From contig NZ_JBBECC010000095.1 of assembly GCF_040882025.1 (NCBI RefSeq), positions 1-29,405 on the forward strand: a DNA stretch of 29,405 bases, written 5' to 3'. Made by a program: the position numbers and the translations under genes. This document shows, piece after piece, positions 1 to 6,004 of this stretch. Numbering within the stretch: position 1 is the first letter of the stretch; every line of letters begins with the position of its first letter. The stretch comes from Parvibaculum sp040882025 (GTDB taxonomy: Bacteria; Pseudomonadota; Alphaproteobacteria; Parvibaculales; Parvibaculaceae). The notes under the pieces are model-generated. The model was not told the DNA's origin. It was given only the letters and a program-made list of their open reading frames with translations, and searched no databases.

Positions 1-647
1 CCGCACATTACATGATCGGCCTTTTCCGCACCCATCTCGATCCGCAGAACAAGCATGCCGGTCTGACGCAATTTCTGGTCGACCTGAAAACGACCGAAGG
101 CATCACGATCCGCCCGATCAAGGATCTCGCCGGCAAGGCGCATTTCAACGAAGTGGTATTTCAGGACGCGTTCGTGCCCGACGACATGATGGTCGGCACC
201 GAAGGCGGCGGCTGGAACCAGGTGACGGCGGAACTCGCCTTCGAACGTTCGGGGCCGGAGCGTTATCTTTCGAGCTTCGTCCTGATGGTCGAGATGATCC
301 GCGAACTCGAGAAAGAGGGCGGTGCGCACGGCGCACGCGAAATCGGCCGCCTTGTCGCGCATCTGGTGACGCTCCGGCAGATGTCGCTTTCGGTGGCCGG
401 CATGCTCGACAAGGGCGAGAACCCGGCCCTCGAAGCCTCGGTGGTGAAGGATCTCGGCGCGATCTTCGAACAGGACATGCCGGTGCGCGCACATGAACTG
501 CTCGGCATCGAACCGACCATCGGCGTGGGCAGCGACTACGAACAGGTGCTTGGCTATCTGACGCAGACGACACCATCGTTCTCGCTCAGAGGCGGCACGC
601 GCGAAATTCTGCGCGGCATCATCGCCCGCGGGCTCGGGCTTCGGTGA
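1..647 (+). CDS. Acyl-CoA dehydrogenase, C-terminal part (5' end outside the window)
   Basis: The frame is already open at the left edge (codons A-H-Y precede the first internal ATG at 12), so this is the C-terminal part of a longer gene. The first visible stretch, with PIKDLAGKAHFNEVVFQDAF, is the middle beta-domain of FAD-dependent acyl-CoA dehydrogenases. The end, GGTREILRGIIARGLGLR, matches the family's usual C-terminus (GGTSEIQRNIIAERVLGLP). The family oxidises the alpha-beta bond of acyl-CoA thioesters and passes electrons to electron-transfer flavoprotein. The next gene starts 10 bases downstream with its Shine-Dalgarno (GAGGAG, 646-651) overlapping this stop codon, so the two are co-translated and may form a mixed complex. 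The substrate cannot be read from sequence. Confidence 0.93.
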   Translation, partial: AHYMIGLFRTHLDPQNKHAGLTQFLVDLKTTEGITIRPIKDLAGKAHFNEVVFQDAFVPDDMMVGTEGGGWNQVTAELAFERSGPERYLSSFVLMVEMIRELEKEGGAHGAREIGRLVAHLVTLRQMSLSVAGMLDKGENPALEASVVKDLGAIFEQDMPVRAHELLGIEPTIGVGSDYEQVLGYLTQTTPSFSLRGGTREILRGIIARGLGLR

Positions 648-657
648 GGAGCGGGAC

Positions 658-1689
658 ATGAACGAGTTGCAGACGATCCTCTCCGACAGCGTCAACGGCC
701 TGCTGGCCGAGCGCGTGACGAAGAACCTGATCCAGAGCGCCGAGGACGGCATCTGGCCCGACGTCTTGTGGAACGAGCTCGAAGCGAACGGGTTGACCCG
801 TGTGTTGGCCCCGGAGAGCCACGGCGGCGCGGGCGGCACATGGGCAGATGCGGCGATTGTGCTGAAGGCGGCGGGGCGCCACGTCACGCCGCTGCCGCTC
901 GCCGAAGCGGTGCTGGCCCATTGGCTGCTGGCCGAAGCCGGCATCGCCGCGCCCGACGGCGTTCTGACGGTCATGGAAGGCGACTTCACGCTCGATGGCA
1001 GCGAGTTCTCAGGGATCGCCCGGCGCGTGCCGTGGGGCCGGCAGGCGGCACATGGTGTCGCGCTGGTCGAGGGCGGCGCGGGACCGACAATGGTGCTTGT
1101 GCCTTTCGAGGGCGCCGTCATTGCGCCCGACATCAACGTGGCGCGCGAGCCGCGCGACACGGTGACGCTGAAGGCCGCGACTGCGACAACCGCCGCCGTC
1201 ACGCTGCCGGAGAATGCGTTGCGGCTTTACGGCGCGCTGGCGCGGGCCTGTCAGATGGCCGGCGCGCTCGACTATCTGGCGGCGCAGACAGTTGCTTATG
1301 CCAATGAGCGCACGCAATTCGGCAAACCCATCGGCAAGTTCCAGGCGATCCAGCAGCAGCTCGCCGTGCTGGCGACGCAGGCCGCCGCGACCGGCATTGC
1401 CGCCGACCATGCCTGTGCGCAGGCCACGCGGCGCAAGGAGGATGCGGCGTTCGAAATCGCGGTCGCGAAAATCCGTGCCGACGATGCCTCGAGCATCGCA
1501 ACCTCGATCGCGCATCAGGTGCATGGCGCGATCGGCTTTACCTATGAGCACGGGCTTCATTTCGCGACGCGGCGGCTCTGGTCGTGGCGCGCCGAGTTTG
1601 GCGCCGGCGCCGAATGGGCCGAAAGTCTCGGCCGCGAGACGATCTCGCGCGGCGCCGACGCGCTCTGGCCGCATGTGACGGCGCGATAG
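658..1689 (+). CDS. Acyl-CoA dehydrogenase family protein (probable partner subunit)
   Basis: This 343-residue protein has the acyl-CoA dehydrogenase C-terminal helical domain: ANERTQFGKPIGKFQAIQQQ at about residues 215-234, then HQVHGAIGFTYEHGLHFATR, which matches the family's QxxGGxGF region. It is shorter than the usual 380-400 residues and its N-terminal half is weakly conserved. That is typical of the small subunit in two-gene acyl-CoA dehydrogenases such as PimC/PimD or the actinobacterial FadE pairs. The ATG at 658 follows GAGGAG at a good distance. Pairing with the upstream gene as a heteromer is inference from adjacency and size; both could also act alone. The C-terminal end keeps the aromatic-rich LWSWRAEFG segment seen in such small subunits. 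Confidence 0.88.
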   Translation: MNELQTILSDSVNGLLAERVTKNLIQSAEDGIWPDVLWNELEANGLTRVLAPESHGGAGGTWADAAIVLKAAGRHVTPLPLAEAVLAHWLLAEAGIAAPDGVLTVMEGDFTLDGSEFSGIARRVPWGRQAAHGVALVEGGAGPTMVLVPFEGAVIAPDINVAREPRDTVTLKAATATTAAVTLPENALRLYGALARACQMAGALDYLAAQTVAYANERTQFGKPIGKFQAIQQQLAVLATQAAATGIAADHACAQATRRKEDAAFEIAVAKIRADDASSIATSIAHQVHGAIGFTYEHGLHFATRRLWSWRAEFGAGAEWAESLGRETISRGADALWPHVTAR

Positions 1690-1715
1690 ATTTTGCAACC
1701 GAAGAGAGCAAGCCG

Positions 1716-2387
1716 ATGAAAGTCTCCGAAGCGCTGAAGAGCCGTATCACTTGCCGCGCCTTTCTCGACAAGCCGGTGCCCGAAGCGACCGTGCGGCAAG
1801 TTCTCGAAGAAGCGAAATATGCGCCTTCGGGCGGCAACCTGCAGCCATGGCACGTCTATGTGGTGACCGGCGACAGGCTGAAGGAATTTCTTGCCATCGT
1901 TGCGGAAAAGCAGAAGGAAAACCCGTTCGGCGAAGGCACCGAATATGACATCTATCCGAAAGGCCTCACCGAGCCTTACAAAGCCCGGCGCTTCAAATGC
2001 GGCGAGGACATGTATGCGACCATCGGTGTGACGCGCGAGGACAAGGCGGGGCGCCTCCAGCAATTCTCGCGCAACTTCCGCCTCTTCGACGCGCCCGTGG
2101 CGCTGTTCTTCGCCATCGACCGGCAGATGGGCCTCGGTCAATGGTCCGACCTCGGCATGTTCATCCAGTCGGTAATGCTGGCGGCGCGCGAACACGGACT
2201 CCACACCTGCCCGCAGGAAGCCTGGGCGATCTGGTACAAGACGGTCGGGGAGTTTGTCGGGATACCGGAAGAGCTTATGCTCTTCTGCGGCATGGGGCTC
2301 GGCTACATGGATGAGGCGGCGCCCATTAACCAGTTGCGCACGGATCGTGCGCCGCTCGAGGAATTCACCACCTTCAGCGGTTTCTGA
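1716..2387 (+). CDS. Nitroreductase family protein
   Basis: This 223-residue protein belongs to the FMN-dependent nitroreductase fold. The N-terminus has the family's phosphate-binding SRITCRAFLDKPVP, then the hallmark APSGGNLQPWHVYV at about residues 36-49. The C-terminal half has FIQSVMLAAREHGLHTCPQE, and MGLGYMDEAAPINQLRTDR resembles the closing FMN-binding segment. Members use NAD(P)H to reduce nitroaromatics, quinones or enones; the real substrate is unknown. The ATG at 1716 was chosen over an in-frame upstream extension because the extension lies inside the preceding gene and the conserved domain begins within ten residues of this Met. The 26-base gap suggests co-transcription with the acyl-CoA dehydrogenase genes, so a role in the same catabolic route is plausible. 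Confidence 0.9.
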   Translation: MKVSEALKSRITCRAFLDKPVPEATVRQVLEEAKYAPSGGNLQPWHVYVVTGDRLKEFLAIVAEKQKENPFGEGTEYDIYPKGLTEPYKARRFKCGEDMYATIGVTREDKAGRLQQFSRNFRLFDAPVALFFAIDRQMGLGQWSDLGMFIQSVMLAAREHGLHTCPQEAWAIWYKTVGEFVGIPEELMLFCGMGLGYMDEAAPINQLRTDRAPLEEFTTFSGF

Positions 2388-2400
2388 GTGGCGAATTCTG

Positions 2401-2414
2401 ACCGGAAACCGGAA
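2401..2414 (+). repeat. Tandem heptamer ACCGGAA x2
   Basis: Two exact head-to-tail copies of ACCGGAA lie between the nitroreductase stop and the direct-repeat box at 2419. They may be part of the promoter region of the PepSY/two-component operon, but two short copies can arise by chance. Confidence 0.3.
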
Positions 2415-2418
2415 CGCC

Positions 2419-2436
2419 CGTTCATCGCGGGTTCAG
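2419..2436 (+). promoter_or_regulatory. Candidate response-regulator box (11-bp-period direct repeat)
   Basis: CGTTCA, five bases, then GGTTCA: two half-sites with an 11-bp period. This is the geometry bound by OmpR/PhoP-type regulators, such as the enterobacterial PhoP box with hexamers five bases apart. CATAAG (2446-2451) begins ten bases after the second half-site and could be the -10 element of an activator-dependent promoter. Transcription from it would start only a few bases before the ATG at 2461. A near copy (16 of 18 bases) lies at 4884-4901. Assigning it to the regulator encoded at 2838 is inference. Confidence 0.5.
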
Positions 2437-2460
2437 TCGGGATGGCATAAGACCGGGGGC

Positions 2461-2811
2461 ATGACGCAGAAATTCACATGGGTCGCCCTGACGATCGCCG
2501 CTTCGATCCTCATTTTCATGGGGGTCGGGCCGGCGCGCGCCGATCAGGTGATCGGGCGGGCTCCTGCGGCGGAGCTTCTGATCGAGGCCCAATATTGGGG
2601 GCGCGAGGATAACGCACGCGACGCGGTGCGCGAGGGACGGGTGATCTCGCCGGGCCAGGCCAAACAGGCAGCTCTGTCGCGCTATCCGGGTCACTATCTC
2701 GATATGAGTCTTGCGGGCCAGACTTACTATGTGAAGATCAGAACGCCGGACAATCGGGTCGTCGTGGTGTCGGTCGACGCCACGTCGGGTCGGGTCATGG
2801 GCGCCCGTTAG
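2461..2811 (+). CDS. Periplasmic PepSY domain protein
   Basis: This is a 116-residue exported protein. Residues 1-24 form a signal peptide (hydrophobic TWVALTIAASILIFMGV, then ARA before the likely cut). The C-terminal 60 residues form a PepSY domain: VISPGQAKQAALSRYPG, a YYVKIRTPDNRVVVV strand and the closing VDATSGRV, where the family has D-x-x-T/S-G. PepSY domains act as periplasmic or membrane-side inhibitors and sensors. Small proteins of this kind are often encoded just before PhoQ/FeuQ-type two-component systems; the S. meliloti FeuN-FeuP-FeuQ locus is the model I have in mind. The regulator gene follows after 26 bases, so a job in tuning the kinase at 3499 is likely but inferred. A GGGGG run at 2455-2459 precedes the ATG. 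Confidence 0.82.
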   Translation: MTQKFTWVALTIAASILIFMGVGPARADQVIGRAPAAELLIEAQYWGREDNARDAVREGRVISPGQAKQAALSRYPGHYLDMSLAGQTYYVKIRTPDNRVVVVSVDATSGRVMGAR

Positions 2812-2837
2812 CGGGCCGAGAGAGCGGAGACAGGGGT

Positions 2838-3509
2838 ATGCGGCTTTTGGTTGTCGAGGACGATCCCGATCTCAACAGGCAACTTGTGGGCGCGCTGGAA
2901 GAGGCGGGCTATGCGGTGGACAGCGCCAAGGATGGCGAGGAAGGACATTTCCTCGGCGACACCGAGCCCTATGACGCCGTCGTGCTCGATCTCGGCCTTC
3001 CCGAAATGGACGGCGTGACGGTGCTCGAAAAATGGCGCCGTGACGGCCGCGTCATGCCGGTGCTGATCCTGACGGCGCGCGACCGCTGGTCGGACAAGGT
3101 GGCGGGCTTCGACGCCGGCGCCGACGACTATGTGGCCAAGCCCTTTTTCATGGAAGAAGTCCTCGCCCGTCTTCGCGCGCTGCTACGCCGCGCTTCGGGC
3201 CATGCGACCAGCGAACTCGAATGCGGACCGGTTCGCGTCGACACACGCAGCTCGCGCGTGACGGTCGATGGCCGCGCGATCAAGCTGACCTCGCTCGAAT
3301 ATCGTCTTCTCGCCTACATGATGCATCATCGCGATCGCGTGATTTCGCGCACCGAACTCGTCGAGCATCTCTACGATCAGGATTTCGACCGCGATTCGAA
3401 CACCATCGAGGTTTTTGTGGGCCGCCTGCGCCGCAAGCTCGGCAAGGATGTAATCGAGACCGTGCGCGGTCTCGGCTACAGGCTGACGGCGCCGGAAGAT
3501 GCGGTCTGA
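2838..3509 (+). CDS. OmpR/PhoP-family response regulator
   Basis: This 223-residue protein has an N-terminal receiver domain and a C-terminal winged-helix DNA-binding domain. The acidic pocket is VVEDD near residues 5-9, the phospho-acceptor is Asp51 in VVLDLGLPEMDG, and Lys101 is in AKPFF. The effector domain shows LTSLEYRLLAYMM, SNTIEVFVGRLRRKLG and the end TVRGLGYRL. It is the partner of the kinase at 3499, whose start overlaps this gene by 11 bases, indicating translational coupling. It most resembles PhoP/FeuP regulators, because the kinase carries the PhoQ/FeuQ-type HALKTPL motif. The likely targets visible here are its own operon (box at 2419) and possibly the lipoprotein gene at 4981 (box at 4884). 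Confidence 0.93.
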   Translation: MRLLVVEDDPDLNRQLVGALEEAGYAVDSAKDGEEGHFLGDTEPYDAVVLDLGLPEMDGVTVLEKWRRDGRVMPVLILTARDRWSDKVAGFDAGADDYVAKPFFMEEVLARLRALLRRASGHATSELECGPVRVDTRSSRVTVDGRAIKLTSLEYRLLAYMMHHRDRVISRTELVEHLYDQDFDRDSNTIEVFVGRLRRKLGKDVIETVRGLGYRLTAPEDAV

Positions 3510-4869
3510 CAGCCTCGCATTCCGCCTCGTCGCGGGCGCGGCGCTGTGGAGTGCCGTTGCCCTCGTCGTCGGTGGTCTGGTCCTCTCCGCCATCTTCCGC
3601 AACTCAGTCGAGCGCAGCTTCGACGCGCGTCTCAATGTGTTGCTCGACAGCTTGATCGCGACCACCGAAGTCGACGCTGCGGGCAACCTTGTGCGCATTC
3701 GCGAACTTTCCGAGACGCGCTTCGATCTCGCTTACTCGGGTTGGTACTGGCAGGTGTCGCCGCTCGCCGAGCGCACCGCGCTGCGTTCGCGTTCGCTTTT
3801 CGACCAGACCCTTGACCTTTCGTCGGGGCGCGACGCCGGACGCAACGATTTCGGCCTCAAGGTCTTCGACGTCCTGGGCCCCGAGAACCAGCGGCTGCGC
3901 GTCGCCGAACGGCGCGTGGCGCTTCCGGGCTACGACATTCGGGTTTCTTTTGCCGTTGCCGGCGATCGCGGCGAAATCGACGTCGAAATACAGGGCTTCA
4001 ATACCTGGCTTTTCATGGCGATGGCCGCGATGGGCGCCGGTTTGCTCGTCGCGCTGTTGATTCAGGTGCGTTTCGGTCTTCGGCCGCTCGACAGGGTGCG
4101 TCTGGCGCTGGCGCAAATTCGCTCGGGGCGGGCGACCCGGCTCGAGGGCGAATTCCCCTCGGAAATCGAACCGCTGGCCGACGAGCTCAACCGGCTGCTT
4201 GACGGCAATCGCGAAGTGCTGGAGCGCGCCCGCACCCATGTCGGCAATCTGGCGCATGCGCTGAAGACGCCGTTGAGCGTGCTGACCAACGAAGCCCGCA
4301 CGCACAAGGATTCGTTCGGCCAGACCGTGAGCCGCGTAGCGGAGCAGATGCGTGAACAGATCGATCATCATCTGGCCCGCGCCCGCATGGCCGCCTCGGC
4401 CAACGTGCTCGGCGTCAACACACCGGTCGCGCCGGTCCTGACGCGAATCTCCCGCGCGCTCGAACGTATCCATGCCGATCGAGGGCTCGTTCTCGCGGTC
4501 GATTGTCCGGAGACAACCGGTTTTCGCGGCGAGGCGCAGGATCTCGAGGAGGTTGCCGGCAATCTTGTCGACAATGCCTGCAAATGGGCGGCATCGCGTG
4601 TCGTGTTGAGGGTGACGCCGGGCCTGCTGCGGAAGGGTCGAACCTTCTTCATGCTTGCCGTGGAGGATGACGGGCCGGGATTGCCGGAAGATGCACGGCA
4701 AACAGTCCTGAAACGCGGCGCGCGGCTCGACGAGACAAAACCGGGCTCCGGCCTCGGCCTCTCCATCGTCACCGAGATTGCCGAACTTTATGGCGGCGAA
4801 TTGCGGCTCGAAACATCGGAAATGGGTGGTTTGCGGGCCGAGCTCTATCTGCCGGCCTCGACCGACTGA
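3499..4869 (+). CDS. PhoQ/FeuQ-like sensor histidine kinase
   Basis: This 456-residue membrane kinase has TM1 at about residues 6-34, a periplasmic sensor of about 130 residues, TM2 at about 170-190 (WLFMAMAAMGAGLLVALLIQ) and a HAMP-like linker. A HisKA-type segment carries the phospho-acceptor His253 in LAHALKTPLSVL. The ATPase domain shows the N box (DNACKWA), G1 (DDGPGLPED) and G2 (GSGLGLSIV). HALKTPL, rather than HELRTPL, is a mark of the PhoQ and rhizobial FeuQ kinases. The PepSY protein encoded two genes upstream is a candidate periplasmic regulator. The stimulus is not readable from sequence; envelope, osmotic or divalent-cation cues are known for relatives. Confidence 0.92.
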   Translation: MRSDSLAFRLVAGAALWSAVALVVGGLVLSAIFRNSVERSFDARLNVLLDSLIATTEVDAAGNLVRIRELSETRFDLAYSGWYWQVSPLAERTALRSRSLFDQTLDLSSGRDAGRNDFGLKVFDVLGPENQRLRVAERRVALPGYDIRVSFAVAGDRGEIDVEIQGFNTWLFMAMAAMGAGLLVALLIQVRFGLRPLDRVRLALAQIRSGRATRLEGEFPSEIEPLADELNRLLDGNREVLERARTHVGNLAHALKTPLSVLTNEARTHKDSFGQTVSRVAEQMREQIDHHLARARMAASANVLGVNTPVAPVLTRISRALERIHADRGLVLAVDCPETTGFRGEAQDLEEVAGNLVDNACKWAASRVVLRVTPGLLRKGRTFFMLAVEDDGPGLPEDARQTVLKRGARLDETKPGSGLGLSIVTEIAELYGGELRLETSEMGGLRAELYLPASTD

Positions 4870-4883
4870 AACGACCGCGCAAG

Positions 4884-4901
4884 CTGAACGCCCGATGAAC
4901 G
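4884..4901 (-). promoter_or_regulatory. Second copy of the 11-bp-period direct-repeat box
   Basis: Read on the minus strand this is CGTTCATCGGGCGTTCAG, identical at 16 of 18 positions to the box at 2419-2436, with both GTTCA half-sites exact and the same period. It lies 15 bases after the kinase stop and 80 bases before the lipoprotein start, in the opposite orientation to the first copy. A binding site for the locally encoded regulator is the simplest reading; binding is inferred. Confidence 0.5.
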
Positions 4902-4980
4902 GTGCATTCAGGCGCCGCTCAAGGACGATTTTCTATCCTCATGATCATCGGATCACCCAATCAGGACATGGGGTACGGCT

Positions 4981-5463
4981 ATGAAAATCAAGAGCACTCT
5001 TCTCGTGGGCATACTGGCCCTGGCGCTGGCGGGTTGTCAGACGGGCGGCCCCGGATATGGCTATGGCGGCGGCCCGAAGGAAGGCTTCGGTACGCTTGCC
5101 GGCGCCGTCGCGGGCGGCCTTGCCGGTTCGCAGATCGGCGGCGGTTCGGGCCGGCTTTGGGCGACGGGCGCAGGCGTTCTGATCGGCGCGCTGGTCGGCA
5201 ACAATATCGGCCGCAGTCTCGACCGCGCCGACCAGGCGTATCTTCAGAACGCTTCCTACAATGCGTTCCAGACCGGCCAGACGACGCAATGGCGCAATCC
5301 GGATAGCGGCAATTACGGTTATGTCGAACCGCAACGGTCCTATCAGTCGAATTCGGGCTATTGCCGCGAATACAGTCAGACCGTCTATATCGGCGGGCGC
5401 GCCGAGCAGGCCTACGGCACCGCCTGCCGTCAGCCCGACGGCAGCTGGCAGATCGTGAACTGA
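4981..5463 (+). CDS. Glycine-zipper outer-membrane lipoprotein (17 kDa surface antigen-like)
   Basis: This 160-residue protein starts with a lipoprotein signal peptide ending in the lipobox LALAGC (Cys19), so it should be lipidated and membrane-anchored. A Gly/Tyr-rich stretch follows (GYGYGGG). Residues 39-80 form a glycine zipper with two membrane-prone segments (LAGAVAGGLAGSQIGGG and LIGALVGNNIGRSLD). The C-terminal domain has two cysteines (CREY and ACRQPDGSW). This is the layout of Rickettsia 17 kDa antigen/OmpA-like lipoproteins found across Alphaproteobacteria, thought to support the envelope. The position next to a PhoQ/FeuQ-type system, with a shared box in the gap, suggests it belongs to that regulon. 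The ATG is preceded only by GGGG, a weak ribosome site. Confidence 0.85.
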   Translation: MKIKSTLLVGILALALAGCQTGGPGYGYGGGPKEGFGTLAGAVAGGLAGSQIGGGSGRLWATGAGVLIGALVGNNIGRSLDRADQAYLQNASYNAFQTGQTTQWRNPDSGNYGYVEPQRSYQSNSGYCREYSQTVYIGGRAEQAYGTACRQPDGSWQIVN

Positions 5464-5520
5464 GGCACTGTTCCGCCTTCGTGAGACAATATCTTTTCAG
5501 TTTGATGCCGAATGTGAAAA

Positions 5521-5552
5521 GGCCGCCGCTTTCCCAGAGGAAAACGGCGGCC
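5521..5552 (-). terminator. Hairpin terminator-like structure reading leftwards
   Basis: GGCCGCCG (5521-5528) pairs exactly with CGGCGGCC (5545-5552). After one mismatch, TTTCC pairs with GGAAA around a CAGA loop. On the minus strand the hairpin is followed by TTTTCACATT; on the plus strand there is no T-run. It is therefore best read as the end of a minus-strand transcript such as one carrying the small ORF at 5674-5784. It could also damp read-through from the lipoprotein gene. Confidence 0.5.
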
Positions 5553-5673
5553 AGTTCAAAACGGCAGCGACGCGGTCAGTTTGTCTTGTCTCTGGACCGC
5601 CCCGTTTGCGTCCATCTATTTCGATTGCAGAGTCGCCGCGCCAAAACCCGGTACGGCGATGAAGGATAAAGGC

Positions 5674-5784
5674 TCAGGCAGAAAGGCCCCCGGAAGTTTC
5701 CGACCTTACCTGCCTCGCCACACGACCCTCTGTCGAGATCGAAAACTTGGCGATGGCAAACGGCGTCACCAGACCGTTAGACAT
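5674..5784 (-). CDS. Candidate 36-residue small protein with an extended Shine-Dalgarno
   Basis: On the minus strand an ATG (5784-5782) opens a 36-codon frame ending in TGA at 5674. The product begins MSNGLVTPFAIAKFSIS, is fairly polar and basic in its middle and ends SGGLSA; I do not recognise it. The support is the ribosome site: AAAGGAGGTGATCC, the complement of 14 bases of the 16S rRNA tail, with the AGGAGG core seven bases from the ATG. A TTGACG hexamer lies upstream (5851-5846), without a clear -10, and a terminator-like hairpin lies downstream (5552-5521). These suggest a short independent transcription unit. Against it: the product is short, has no known domain, and the hairpin inside the frame could mean the RNA itself is the active molecule. 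Confidence 0.5.
   Translation of the reverse strand: MSNGLVTPFAIAKFSISTEGRVARQVRSETSGGLSA
5677..5714 (-). other. Multi-part inverted repeat inside the small ORF
   Basis: GGCAG (5677-5681), AGG (5684-5686) and CGGAA (5691-5695) face TTCCG (5698-5702), CCT (5704-5706) and CTGCC (5710-5714) in symmetric order, forming a 38-base interrupted hairpin. It covers the last third of the minus-strand small ORF. It could be RNA structure in a regulatory RNA or a coincidence of GC-rich sequence. Confidence 0.35.
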
Positions 5785-5785
5785 C

Positions 5786-5799
5786 GGATCACCTCCTTT
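5786..5799 (-). promoter_or_regulatory. Full-length anti-16S Shine-Dalgarno sequence
   Basis: The minus strand reads AAAGGAGGTGATCC, a 14-base complement of the conserved 16S rRNA 3' end (GGATCACCTCCTTT). It is far longer than the 4-6 bases used by other genes in this window and is placed correctly for the ATG at 5784. On the plus strand the same bases, plus one C, equal the last 15 bases of 16S rRNA, but nothing upstream resembles the rest of a 16S gene. Confidence 0.6.
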
Positions 5800-6004
5800 C
5801 AATTGTTGAACCCAGTATCAAGAGCGTGAATCTTCAAATCGCGCGCGTCAAGAAAATGTATGCGAAGAGTTTGCGCGCACAGGATCGGGTAGGCGCGAGA
5901 GCGCGTCATTGCTGACATTTCCAGATTTCGAGGCACGATATTTCGCCGCTTACGGCATCGCGCCGATCCTCTGCCTAGGGCCGTTTTGACATCGAATCAA
6001 GAAG

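Noticed and set aside
5485..5669. Possible plus-strand small proteins in the gap after the lipoprotein gene
   Set aside because: No ribosome site precedes any start, and the frames cross the terminator-like hairpin at 5521-5552.
5786..5800. Plus-strand GGATCACCTCCTTTC as the 3' end of a 16S rRNA gene or fragment
   Set aside because: Only these 15 bases match; the bases before them do not resemble the conserved 16S helix 45 region and nothing like an rRNA operon follows. It is better explained as a ribosome binding site on the minus strand.
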